From contig CABIXK010000004.1 of assembly GCA_902362705.1 (NCBI GenBank), positions 89,342 to 153,341 of the forward strand: a DNA stretch of 64,000 nt, read 5' to 3'. Within the stretch, counting starts at the first letter, position 1. Each line of letters opens with the position of its first letter. Source of the stretch: Rikenellaceae bacterium. GTDB taxonomy: Bacteria > Bacteroidota > Bacteroidia > Bacteroidales > Rikenellaceae. Positions 52,542-60,028 of this stretch are shown here, one piece after another. A program made the position numbers and the translations under genes. The notes below the pieces were generated by a model. That model searched no databases and was not told where the DNA came from. It was given only the letters and a program-made list of their open reading frames with translations.

Positions 52542-54716
52542 ATGAAACGTACACTCGGTTTATTTCTCACCCTTATGCTGCTTATGACCGCCGTATCGTG
52601 CTCGTCGCCGCGCCGCGACGGCGACAATCCCCTGCTCGGCGAGTGGACCACGCCCTACGGCGTGCCGCCCTTCGATTTGATCCGCGTCGAGCACTTCCTC
52701 CCCGCCTTCGAGCAGGGCATGTCGCTCATGAACGCCGAGATCGCCGCCGTCACGGCCTCGGACGAGGAGCCCACGTTCGAAAACACCATCCTGGCCTACG
52801 ACGAGGCGGGCCGCTCGCTCGAGCGCACGTCGCTCGTCTTCGGCATGCTGTGCGCCGCCGAGACCGACGACGCCATGCAGGCCCTGCAGGAGGAGCTGAT
52901 GCCCCGCCTGGCGGCCCACGCCGACCGCATCCGCCTCGACGAGCGGCTCTTCTCCCGCGTGAAGTCGGTCTACGACCGCCGCGCCTCGCTGGGCCTCGAC
53001 GCCGAGCAGCTGCGCCTGGTGGAGAAGATCTACGAGGGCTTCGTGCGCTCGGGCGCGCTGCTCGACGCCGAGAAGAAGGCGCGTCTTGCGGCCATCAACG
53101 AGGAGCTGTCGGTCACCGCCGTCAAGTTCGGCAACAACATCCTCTCGGAGAACAACGGCTTCACCCTGGAGCTGGGCGCCGACCAGCTGGGCGGCCTCCC
53201 GGCGGGCGTGCGCGACGCCGCGCGCGAGAAGGCCGCGGCGCTGGGCAAGGGCAAGGACAAGTGGATCTTCACGCTCCACAAGCCCAGCCTGCTGCCCTTT
53301 CTCACTTACTCGACCGACCGCAGCCTGCGCGAGCGGCTCTACAAGGGCTATCTGAACCGCTGCTCCAACGGCGACGAGCACGACAACCGCCGGCTCATCA
53401 ACGACTTCATCCGCCTGCGCACCGAGAAGGCCCACCTGCTGGGCTATCCCTCCTACGCCGCCTATGTCGTGGCCGACGAGATGGCCCGCACGACCGACGC
53501 CGTCTACGCCCTGCTGGAGGAGATCTGGACCCCGGCCCTGGCCCGCGCCAAGGGCGAGCTGGCCGAGATGGAGGAGCTCTTCCGCAAGGACCACCCGGGC
53601 GAGGTCTTCGCCTCGTGGGACTGGTGGTACTACGCCGAGAAGCTGCGCAAGCAGAAGTACGACCTCGACGAGGAGATGCTGCGCCCCTACTTCGCGCTGG
53701 AGAACGTGCGCAGCGGCATCTTCTTCCTGGCCAACCGCCTCTACGGCATCTCCTTCCGCCCTGTCTCGGTGCCCCTCTACCACGCCGAGGCCTCGGCCTA
53801 CGAGGTGCTCGACACCGACGGCAGCCACCTGGGCGTGCTCTACTTCGACTTCTTCCCGCGCGACGGCAAGAGCCAGGGCGCGTGGTGCGGCAACTACGTC
53901 GAGCAGAGCTATGTCGACGGCGAGCGCGTGGCTCCCGTGGTGTCGATCGTCTGCAACTTCACCCGCCCGGTGGGCGACGCTCCGGCGCTGCTCTCGCTCG
54001 ACGAGACCGAGACCTTCTTCCACGAGTTCGGCCATGCGCTCCACTTCCTCTTCCACGACGTGCGCTACCGCGGCCTTGCCGAGGTCGAGGGCGACTTCGT
54101 CGAGCTGCCGTCGCAGATCATGGAGAACTGGGCCTTCGAGCCCGAGGTGCTGAAGCACTACGCCCTCCACTACCGCACGGGAGAGGTGATTCCCCAGCAT
54201 CTGGTCGAGAAGCTGCGCCGCAGCTCGCTCTTCAACCAGGGCTTCATGACCACCGAGCTCATCGCCGCGGCCCTCTCCGACCTCGACATCCACTCGACGA
54301 CCGAATACGCGCCGTTCGATCCCGAGGCCTACGAGCGCGAGGCGCTGGCCGGCAAGCGGGGCCTCATTCCGCAGATCGAGCCGCGCTACCGCTACCCCTA
54401 CTTCTCCCACATCTTCGACGGCGGCTACTCGGCCGGATACTATTTCTATACGTGGGCCGCGGTGCTCGACAAGGACGCCTTCGACCGCTTCCGCGCGAGC
54501 GGCGACCTGTTCGACCGCGAGCTTGCCGACCGCTTCCGCCGACGGCTGCTCGCGCGCGGCGGCTCGGCCGACGGCATGACCCTCTACCGCGACTTCTGCG
54601 GTTCGGATCCCGACAAGACGGCCCTGCTCGTGGCCCGCGGCCTGATGGAGCGCCCGGCTCCCGTCGCCGAGCTGCCCGCCAAGAAGCTGCCCGCGACCGA
54701 AAAGAAAGCCGAATAA
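52542..54716 (+). CDS. M3-family metallopeptidase, lipoprotein (Dcp/oligopeptidase A-like), paralogue 1
   Basis: A 724-residue zinc peptidase that cuts short peptides. The signal peptide ends in the lipobox-like LMTAVSCS (Cys at about 20), so it is probably anchored in the envelope. The zinc motif is TFFHEFGHALHFLFHDVRYR at about 494-513 with HExxH = HEFGH. Substrate-side motifs SHIFDGGYSAGYYFYTWA are near the C terminus. The start is the ATG at 52542 behind a short AT-rich leader. A second paralogue follows 22 bases downstream. Confidence 0.94.
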   Translation: MKRTLGLFLTLMLLMTAVSCSSPRRDGDNPLLGEWTTPYGVPPFDLIRVEHFLPAFEQGMSLMNAEIAAVTASDEEPTFENTILAYDEAGRSLERTSLVFGMLCAAETDDAMQALQEELMPRLAAHADRIRLDERLFSRVKSVYDRRASLGLDAEQLRLVEKIYEGFVRSGALLDAEKKARLAAINEELSVTAVKFGNNILSENNGFTLELGADQLGGLPAGVRDAAREKAAALGKGKDKWIFTLHKPSLLPFLTYSTDRSLRERLYKGYLNRCSNGDEHDNRRLINDFIRLRTEKAHLLGYPSYAAYVVADEMARTTDAVYALLEEIWTPALARAKGELAEMEELFRKDHPGEVFASWDWWYYAEKLRKQKYDLDEEMLRPYFALENVRSGIFFLANRLYGISFRPVSVPLYHAEASAYEVLDTDGSHLGVLYFDFFPRDGKSQGAWCGNYVEQSYVDGERVAPVVSIVCNFTRPVGDAPALLSLDETETFFHEFGHALHFLFHDVRYRGLAEVEGDFVELPSQIMENWAFEPEVLKHYALHYRTGEVIPQHLVEKLRRSSLFNQGFMTTELIAAALSDLDIHSTTEYAPFDPEAYEREALAGKRGLIPQIEPRYRYPYFSHIFDGGYSAGYYFYTWAAVLDKDAFDRFRASGDLFDRELADRFRRRLLARGGSADGMTLYRDFCGSDPDKTALLVARGLMERPAPVAELPAKKLPATEKKAE

Positions 54717-54738
54717 ATCTTCCCATACGATAGCAACC

Positions 54739-56856
54739 ATGAAAAAATTCTTAGCCGTTATGTCGCTTTGTGCCATGGCCGGCTGCGCCGACCAGTCGAT
54801 CCCGCAGGCGCAGCTGCCCGAACTGGATACGACCAATCCGCTGCTCGCGGCGTGGGAGACCCCCTACGCCACGCCGCCCTTCTCGGCCATCGAGCCTTCC
54901 CACTACGAGCCGGCGTTCGACGCGGCGATCGCCTGCGCCCGCGCCGAGATCGACGCCATCGTTGGCAACCCCCGAAAGCCCACGTTCGGCAACACCATCG
55001 TGGCGCTCGAGCGCCAGGGCGAGCTGCTCGCCCGCATCGAGGGGGTCTTCTACAACCTGCTCTCGGCCGACACGTCGGACGAGATGGAGCGCATCGCCCT
55101 GGCCGTGCAGCCCAAGCTCACGGCGCTGGGCAACGACATCGCCCTCGACCCGGCGCTCTTCGCCCGCGTCAAGGCGGTCTACGAGCGCCCCGGGCGTCTC
55201 GACACCGAGCAGCGCATGCTGCTCGAGAAGACCTACCGCAGCTTCGCCCGCAACGGCGCTGCGCTCTCCGACGCCGACAAGGAGCTATACCGCCAGTATA
55301 CCTCCGAGCTGGCCGAGCTCACGCTGCGCTTCGGGCAGAACGCCCTGGCCGCCACCAACGCCTTCACGCTCAACATCACCGACCCGAAGCGTGTGGCCGA
55401 GCTCCCGGCCTTCGTGCGCGAGGGTCTGGCCGCCGACGCTGCGGCCCGCGGCGAGCGGGGGTGGACCGTGACGCTCCAGGCTCCGAGCTACGTCCCCTTC
55501 CTCACCTATTCGTCCGACCGCGCGCTCAAGGAGCGGCTGTGGCGCGCCTCCAACGCCCGCGCGCTGGGCGGCGAGTACGACAATGCCCCGATCGTCGGGC
55601 GCATCGCCTCGCTGCGTCTGAAGATCGCCAACCTGCTGGGTTACGACTGCTATGCCGACTACGTGCTCGAGGAGCGCATGGCCGAGAAGACGCAGACCGT
55701 GCAGTCGTTCCTCTCGGAGCTGCTCGACGCCACCAAGGGCGCGGCCGACGCCGACTACCGCACCGTGGCCGACTACGCCGCGGCGCACGGCCTCGGGGGC
55801 GAGCTCATGCCCTGGGACTGGGCCTACTGGTCGGAGAAGTACAAGCAGGAGCGCTACGCCCTGAGCGACGAGGTGGTGAAGCCCTACTTCAAGCTCGAGA
55901 ACGTCATCCGGGGCGTCTTCCTTCTGGCCGAGAAGCTCTACGGGCTCACCTTCACGCCCGACCCTGCGATCGAGGTCTACCACCCCGACGTCACGGCCTA
56001 CGACGTTACGGACGCCGACGGCCGCTTCATGGCGGTGCTCTACCTCGACTTCTTCCCCCGCGCCTCGAAGCGCGCCGGGGCGTGGATGACCGAGTTCCGC
56101 GGCACGCGCTGCGACGAGCGGGGCGAGCAGCGTCCCCAGGTGTCGCTGGTGATGAACTTCACCAAGCCCACGGCGACCATGCCCTCGCTGCTGACCTTCG
56201 ACGAGGTGGAGACCTTCCTCCACGAGTTCGGCCATGCGCTCCACGGCATGCTGGCCGAGGGTCGCTACGAGTCGCTCACGGGCACCAACGTCTACCGCGA
56301 CTTCGTGGAGCTTCCGTCGCAGATCATGGAGAACTGGGCCACCGAGAAGGAGTTCCTCGACCTGTGGGCCGTCCACTACGAGACGGGCGAGCCCATGCCC
56401 GCCGAGATCGTCAACCGCATCGTCGCCGCGCAGAACTACCTGGCCGCCTACGCCAACGTGCGCCAGCTTTCGTTCGGTATGACCGACATGGCCTGGCATA
56501 CCCTCACGGAGCCCTTCGAGGGCGACGTCGTAGCCTTCGAGCAGTGCTCGATGGCCCCCACGCAGGTGCTGCCCGCGGTTGACGGCACGGCCATGGCCAC
56601 GGCCTTCACCCACATCTTCTCGGGCGGTTACGCCGCCGGCTACTACGGCTACAAGTGGGCCGAGGTGCTGGAGGCCGACGCTTTCTCGCTCTTCAAGGAG
56701 CGGGGGATCTTCAACCGCGAGGTGTCGGAGTCGTTCCGCCGCAACATCCTCTCGCGGGGCGGTACGGAGCACCCCATGGAGCTCTACGTACGCTTCCGCG
56801 GCCACAAGCCCGAGACGCGCGCCCTGATCGAAAAGATGGGGCTCGAGGCAGAGTAA
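54739..56856 (+). CDS. M3-family metallopeptidase, lipoprotein, paralogue 2
   Basis: A 705-residue paralogue of the preceding protein. The lipobox is LCAMAGC (Cys at about 15). The zinc motif is TFLHEFGHALHGMLAEGRYE at about 493-512. SQIMENWATEKEFLD and FTHIFSGGYAAGYYGYKWAE match the corresponding parts of paralogue 1 closely, so the pair arose by tandem duplication. Both start with PLLAxWxTPYxxPPF after the lipid anchor. It is followed by a strong terminator. Confidence 0.94.
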   Translation: MKKFLAVMSLCAMAGCADQSIPQAQLPELDTTNPLLAAWETPYATPPFSAIEPSHYEPAFDAAIACARAEIDAIVGNPRKPTFGNTIVALERQGELLARIEGVFYNLLSADTSDEMERIALAVQPKLTALGNDIALDPALFARVKAVYERPGRLDTEQRMLLEKTYRSFARNGAALSDADKELYRQYTSELAELTLRFGQNALAATNAFTLNITDPKRVAELPAFVREGLAADAAARGERGWTVTLQAPSYVPFLTYSSDRALKERLWRASNARALGGEYDNAPIVGRIASLRLKIANLLGYDCYADYVLEERMAEKTQTVQSFLSELLDATKGAADADYRTVADYAAAHGLGGELMPWDWAYWSEKYKQERYALSDEVVKPYFKLENVIRGVFLLAEKLYGLTFTPDPAIEVYHPDVTAYDVTDADGRFMAVLYLDFFPRASKRAGAWMTEFRGTRCDERGEQRPQVSLVMNFTKPTATMPSLLTFDEVETFLHEFGHALHGMLAEGRYESLTGTNVYRDFVELPSQIMENWATEKEFLDLWAVHYETGEPMPAEIVNRIVAAQNYLAAYANVRQLSFGMTDMAWHTLTEPFEGDVVAFEQCSMAPTQVLPAVDGTAMATAFTHIFSGGYAAGYYGYKWAEVLEADAFSLFKERGIFNREVSESFRRNILSRGGTEHPMELYVRFRGHKPETRALIEKMGLEAE

Positions 56857-56881
56857 CCCTCGCCCTCGGGTATGATATGCG

Positions 56882-56920
56882 ACCGGCCCGCCTCCGAGAG
56901 AGGCGGGCCGGTTCGTGTTT
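56882..56920 (+). terminator. terminator of the M3 peptidase operon
   Basis: ACCGGCCCGCCTC (56882-56894) pairs with GAGGCGGGCCGGT (56900-56912), followed by TCGTGTTTT. Confidence 0.85.
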
Positions 56921-56954
56921 TCGGGGCTGCCGGTCCGTTGTGTTGGCGCCGCAC

Positions 56955-57105
56955 AAAAAAACAGCAGGGGATCCTCGCGATCGCCTGCTGCCGTGAAAGG
57001 GAACCACCCCTTTCGAACTGTTAACCCAAACTTAAAAATGAAGAAACCTCGCTGCGGTATCGGTCCGCAGTCGTGTGGAGTCGTTGCAAAACACGTGCCG
57101 GAGTG
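56955..57105 (-). ncRNA. candidate structured small RNA ending in a terminator
   Basis: On the minus strand three hairpins occur in a row: CTGCGG/CCGCAG (57052-57070), GAAAGGG/CCCTTTC (56995-57014) and the long stem CAGCAGG/CCTGCTG with inner GATC/GATC (56962-56990). The last is followed by seven T residues (56955-56961 complement). No gene on this strand needs such a terminator, because the tRNA further upstream has its own. I cannot name a family, and no clear promoter is visible. Alternatively the terminator is only a backstop against antisense transcription. Confidence 0.4.
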
Positions 57106-57106
57106 G

Positions 57107-57230
57107 CAAGTAAAAAGTAAAGGGCGTTTTCGGCCCGTAGCCAGCGGAGGTGCGATCGAGGCGCAGCCGACAGAGCAGCCCTCCGCCCGGGGGTGGCTGC
57201 GGGCTGCCCCGGCTAAGAGCCGGGTTTTCT
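57107..57230. repeat. short heptamer tract and GC-rich palindromic element, copy 10
   Basis: AAGTAAA twice at about 57107-57121 is followed by the element: GTAGCCAGCGGAGG ... GAGCAGCCCTCCGCCCGGGG ... TGGCTGCGGGCTGCCC. It ends in CCCGGC-TAAGA-GCCGGG followed by TTTTCTTTTCC. This copy shows best that the 3' end of the element is itself terminator-like on the plus strand. Confidence 0.75.
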
Positions 57231-57269
57231 TTTCCGTCTCCGCAGAGACGCGCCGCCAGGGAGATAAAC

Positions 57270-57300
57270 GAAAAAAGCGATCGGCAAACCGATCGCTTTT
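57270..57300 (-). terminator. terminator of tRNA-Gln
   Basis: AAAAGCGATCGG (57273-57284) pairs with CCGATCGCTTTT (57289-57300). On the minus strand TTTTTT follows. It begins three bases after the encoded CCA. Confidence 0.85.
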
Positions 57301-57302
57301 CT

Positions 57303-57376
57303 TGGTTGAGCTACCAGGATTCGAACCTGGAATAACAGGACCAGAATCTGTTGTGTTACCATTACACCATAGCTCA
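57303..57376 (-). tRNA. tRNA-Gln (anticodon CTG)
   Basis: On the minus strand the acceptor stem is TGAGCTA/TAGCTCA, the D arm GTGTAATGGTAACAC, the anticodon loop TTCTGGT with anticodon CTG, and the T arm CCAGG-TTCGAAT-CCTGG. The discriminator A is followed by an encoded CCA. It would read the CAG codon. The anticodon stem has one mismatch, A31 with C39, next to the loop. It has its own full promoter and terminator. Confidence 0.93.
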
Positions 57377-57393
57377 ATGACGTTTTGGTGATG

Positions 57394-57424
57394 CAAAAGT
57401 AGAACTTTATTTCGCAACTGCAAA
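57394..57424 (-). promoter_or_regulatory. tRNA-Gln promoter, full consensus
   Basis: On the minus strand, TTTG (57421-57424) and TACTTTTG (57394-57401) are separated by exactly 19 bases. The -7 box ends 17 bases before the mature tRNA. Confidence 0.85.
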
Positions 57425-57484
57425 AAAAATCGCCGAAAAAATTTAAAAAATGTCTTTCCCGGTGGCGTGTGCGCGGATTTTCGC

Positions 57485-57492
57485 TATCTTTA
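57485..57492 (+). promoter_or_regulatory. possible -7 box of the MFS transporter gene
   Basis: TATCTTTA is a near match to TAnnTTTG, about 110 bases before the start codon. Confidence 0.45.
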
Positions 57493-57603
57493 GCTGCGCT
57501 TTGGATGCGCTTCTCAGGCCTCCGCCCGGCGAAAAGCATGCGGCCGGCCGGGGCATCCCCTGCGCTTTCGTGGCTCGCAACGAATCAAAAACCGCATAAA
57601 ACT

Positions 57604-58971
57604 ATGGGAATCAAACAGCGCCTCATCGTCATGAACTTCCTCCAGTTCGCCGTGTGGGGCTCCTATCTGGTCTGCATCGGCAACTTCCTCGGCCGCGTGG
57701 GGCTGGGCGACTACATCGCCTGGTTCTACGTGGCGCAGGGCGTGGTGTCGATCTTCATGCCGGCCGTCGTCGGCGCCCTGGCCGACAAGTTCGTCGAGCC
57801 GCAGCGCATGCTGGGCCTCTCGCACCTCGCCGCCGCGGGCTTCATGCTGTTGGCCGCCTGGTTCGGCTACCGTGCGACCGAGCTCACGGCCGCCGGTCTG
57901 CCCACCGCCATCGGCCCGATCTTCACGGCCTACTGCCTGAGCGTGGCCTTCTACATGCCCACGATCGCCCTGTCGAACACGGTGGCCTTCTCGGTGCTCA
58001 AGAGCACGGGCCACGACACGGTGCGCGACTTCCCGCCCATCCGCGTCTTCGGCACCGTGGGCTTCATCGCGGCCATGTGGTTCGTCAACTTCGCCGGCTT
58101 CGGCCTCACGGGCGAGCAGACGGTCGCGGAGGCGGGCGTCGAGACCGTGCGCACGGTCTCGCTCGCCGCGCAGTTCACCTACATGCAGCTGGTCGTGTGC
58201 GGTGTGCTGGGCTTGGTGCTGGGCCTCTACGCCTTCACGCTGCCGCGCTGCCCGCTCGCTCGCGCCGAGGCGGGCCGCAAGACGCTCGCGCAGCGACTGG
58301 GCCTCGACGCCTTCGTGCTCTTCCGCCAGCGCAAGATGGCGCTCTTCTTCCTCTTCTCGATGCTGCTGGGCGTCTCGCTGCAGATCACCAACGGCTACGC
58401 CACGCCTTATATCAATAGCTTCGCCGCCTCGTCCGACAGCTGGTTCGCCGCCAACCCCACGCTGCTGGTGAGCGTGTCGCAGGTCTCGGAGGCGCTCTGC
58501 ATCCTGCTCATCCCCTTCTTCCTCAAGCGATTCGGCATCAAGCGCGTGATGCTCATGGCCATGTTTGCCTGGGTGCTGCGCTTCGCCTTCTTCGGCCTGG
58601 GCACGACCGAGAGCGCGGGGGGCGTCGTGCTGCTCTTCCTCTCGTGCGTGGTCTACGGCGTGGCGTTCGACTTCTTCAACGTCTCGGGCGCGCTCTTCGT
58701 CGAGCAGGAGGCCTCGAAGCCCATGCAGGCGAGCGCCCAGGGGCTCTTCATGCTGATGACCAACGGCGTCGGCGCCTCGGTGGGCACCTGGATCGCCGGT
58801 CGGGTGGTGAGCCGCTACTGCGCCTGGGAGGGCGGCTACCTGGTGGCCCGCGAGGGGGTCGAGGGGGGCTGGTCCATGACCTGGATACTCTTCGCGGCCT
58901 ATGCCCTGGTGGTGGCCGCGGTCTTCGCTCTGGTGTTCCGCTACCGGTACGATCCGGCCAAACTGCGCTGA
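57604..58971 (+). CDS. MFS transporter, nucleoside:H+ symporter (NupG/XapB) type
   Basis: A 455-residue 12-helix transporter. The start MGIKQRLIVMNFLQFAVWGS followed by YLVCIGNFL is typical of the NHS family, as are FPPIRVFGTVGFIAAMWFVN in the middle and YGVAFDFFNVSGALFVEQEA near the C terminus. It would take up nucleosides or related compounds with protons. The start is ATG 57604; the upstream part of the frame is not conserved. The nitroreductase gene follows four bases after the stop, so the two are an operon. Confidence 0.92.
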   Translation: MGIKQRLIVMNFLQFAVWGSYLVCIGNFLGRVGLGDYIAWFYVAQGVVSIFMPAVVGALADKFVEPQRMLGLSHLAAAGFMLLAAWFGYRATELTAAGLPTAIGPIFTAYCLSVAFYMPTIALSNTVAFSVLKSTGHDTVRDFPPIRVFGTVGFIAAMWFVNFAGFGLTGEQTVAEAGVETVRTVSLAAQFTYMQLVVCGVLGLVLGLYAFTLPRCPLARAEAGRKTLAQRLGLDAFVLFRQRKMALFFLFSMLLGVSLQITNGYATPYINSFAASSDSWFAANPTLLVSVSQVSEALCILLIPFFLKRFGIKRVMLMAMFAWVLRFAFFGLGTTESAGGVVLLFLSCVVYGVAFDFFNVSGALFVEQEASKPMQASAQGLFMLMTNGVGASVGTWIAGRVVSRYCAWEGGYLVAREGVEGGWSMTWILFAAYALVVAAVFALVFRYRYDPAKLR

Positions 58972-58975
58972 CGCC

Positions 58976-59851
58976 GTGGAGCGGGTCCATGCGATCGGTG
59001 TCGACGCCGCGGCGTGCGTGCGCTGCGGCCGCTGTGTCGGGGTGTGCCCCTCGGCGATCTTCGTGCAGGAGCGTCCGGGCGGCGCCGTATCGCTGCACGG
59101 CGCAGAGCGCTGCATCGCCTGCGGCCACTGCGCCGCGGCGTGTCCCACAGGCGCGGTGTCGCACGAGGCCTTCCCGACGGAGCGGCTCCGGCCCCTCGAC
59201 CGCGCGGCGCTCCCTTCGCCCGAGGCGCTCGAACAGCTGCTCGCCGCCCGCCGGTCGATGCGCTGCTTCACGCGGCAGGAGGTGCCCGACGAGCTGCTCC
59301 GGCGCATCGTCGCGGCGGCCGACCGGGCGCCTACGGCCTCCAACGCCCGCGCTCTGGCCTATGTCGTGGTGACCGATCGGGCCGTGCTGCGCCGTGTCGT
59401 GGAGTTCACGCTCGGCGTTTTCGCCCGCCTGGTCCGCCTGCTCTCGGCGGCCCCCGTGCGGTGGCTCGTGCGCCCCTTGGCGCCGGGCATCTACCGCTAT
59501 GTGTCTGTTTTCGAGCGCATGCGGCGCGAGTGGGAGACCGAGGGCACGGACCGCATCCTGCGCGGCGCCACGGCGCTGCTGGCGATCCACGCTCCGACGG
59601 GGAGCCGCTTCGGCGCCGAGGATGCCAACCTCGCCTGCCAGAACGCCTCGCTCATGGCCGAGGCGCTGGGCGTGGGGCAGGTCTACGCGGGCTTCGTGCT
59701 GACGGCCGCGCGGCAGCACCCCGGCCGTCTGGAGCGGCTGCTGGGTCTGGCTCCCGACCGGCGTGTCCGTGCGCTGCTGGCCCTCGGCATGCCAGCTTTC
59801 CGCTACCCGCGCTCGATCGACCGCACTCCGGCCGAGGTGCGGCGCATCTGA
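58976..59851 (+). CDS. ferredoxin-nitroreductase fusion protein
   Basis: A 291-residue protein starting at GTG 58976. Residues about 8-65 form a 2[4Fe-4S] ferredoxin with CVRCGRCVGVCP and CIACGHCAAACP, both complete. Residues about 80-290 form an FMN nitroreductase domain (LLAARRSMRCFTRQEVPDEL, APTASNARALAYVV). Such fusions move electrons from ferredoxin to FMN and then to nitro compounds or other acceptors; the true substrate is unknown. After the stop the same frame stays open for another 50 codons and contains a 27-bp repeat. Confidence 0.92.
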   Translation: MERVHAIGVDAAACVRCGRCVGVCPSAIFVQERPGGAVSLHGAERCIACGHCAAACPTGAVSHEAFPTERLRPLDRAALPSPEALEQLLAARRSMRCFTRQEVPDELLRRIVAAADRAPTASNARALAYVVVTDRAVLRRVVEFTLGVFARLVRLLSAAPVRWLVRPLAPGIYRYVSVFERMRREWETEGTDRILRGATALLAIHAPTGSRFGAEDANLACQNASLMAEALGVGQVYAGFVLTAARQHPGRLERLLGLAPDRRVRALLALGMPAFRYPRSIDRTPAEVRRI

Positions 59852-59878
59852 CCCGGGGGGGGGCGTGCGGGGCGGGCG

Positions 59879-59959
59879 GCCGAAGTGACTGCTCCGGGTG
59901 CCTGCGCCGAAGTGTCTGCGTCGGATGCCTGCTCCGAAGTGCCTGCGCCGGCACACCGC
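59879..59959. repeat. three 27-bp tandem units after the nitroreductase gene
   Basis: Units 59879-59905, 59906-59932 and 59933-59959 share CCGAAGTG near the start and a CTGC core. Read in the nitroreductase frame they encode 9-residue units such as AEVTAPGAC and AEVSASDAC. A nine-G run (59855-59863) precedes them. Confidence 0.75.
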
Positions 59960-60016
59960 CCCTCTCCCGAACCGCAGCCCGATCCGCCCGCACCGTTCCT
60001 GTCATAGAACACACCT

Positions 60017-60024
60017 TATCTTCG
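60017..60024 (+). promoter_or_regulatory. possible -7 box of the hybrid sensor gene
   Basis: TATCTTCG deviates by one base from TAnnTTTG and lies four bases before the ATG at 60029. Confidence 0.35.
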
Positions 60025-60028
60025 ATCC

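Noticed and set aside
57038..57391. An open frame beginning MKKPRCGIGPQSCG after a leader-like TTAACCC sequence
   Set aside because: The frame runs through a palindromic repeat, the tRNA terminator and the tRNA gene itself, and its composition is not protein-like.
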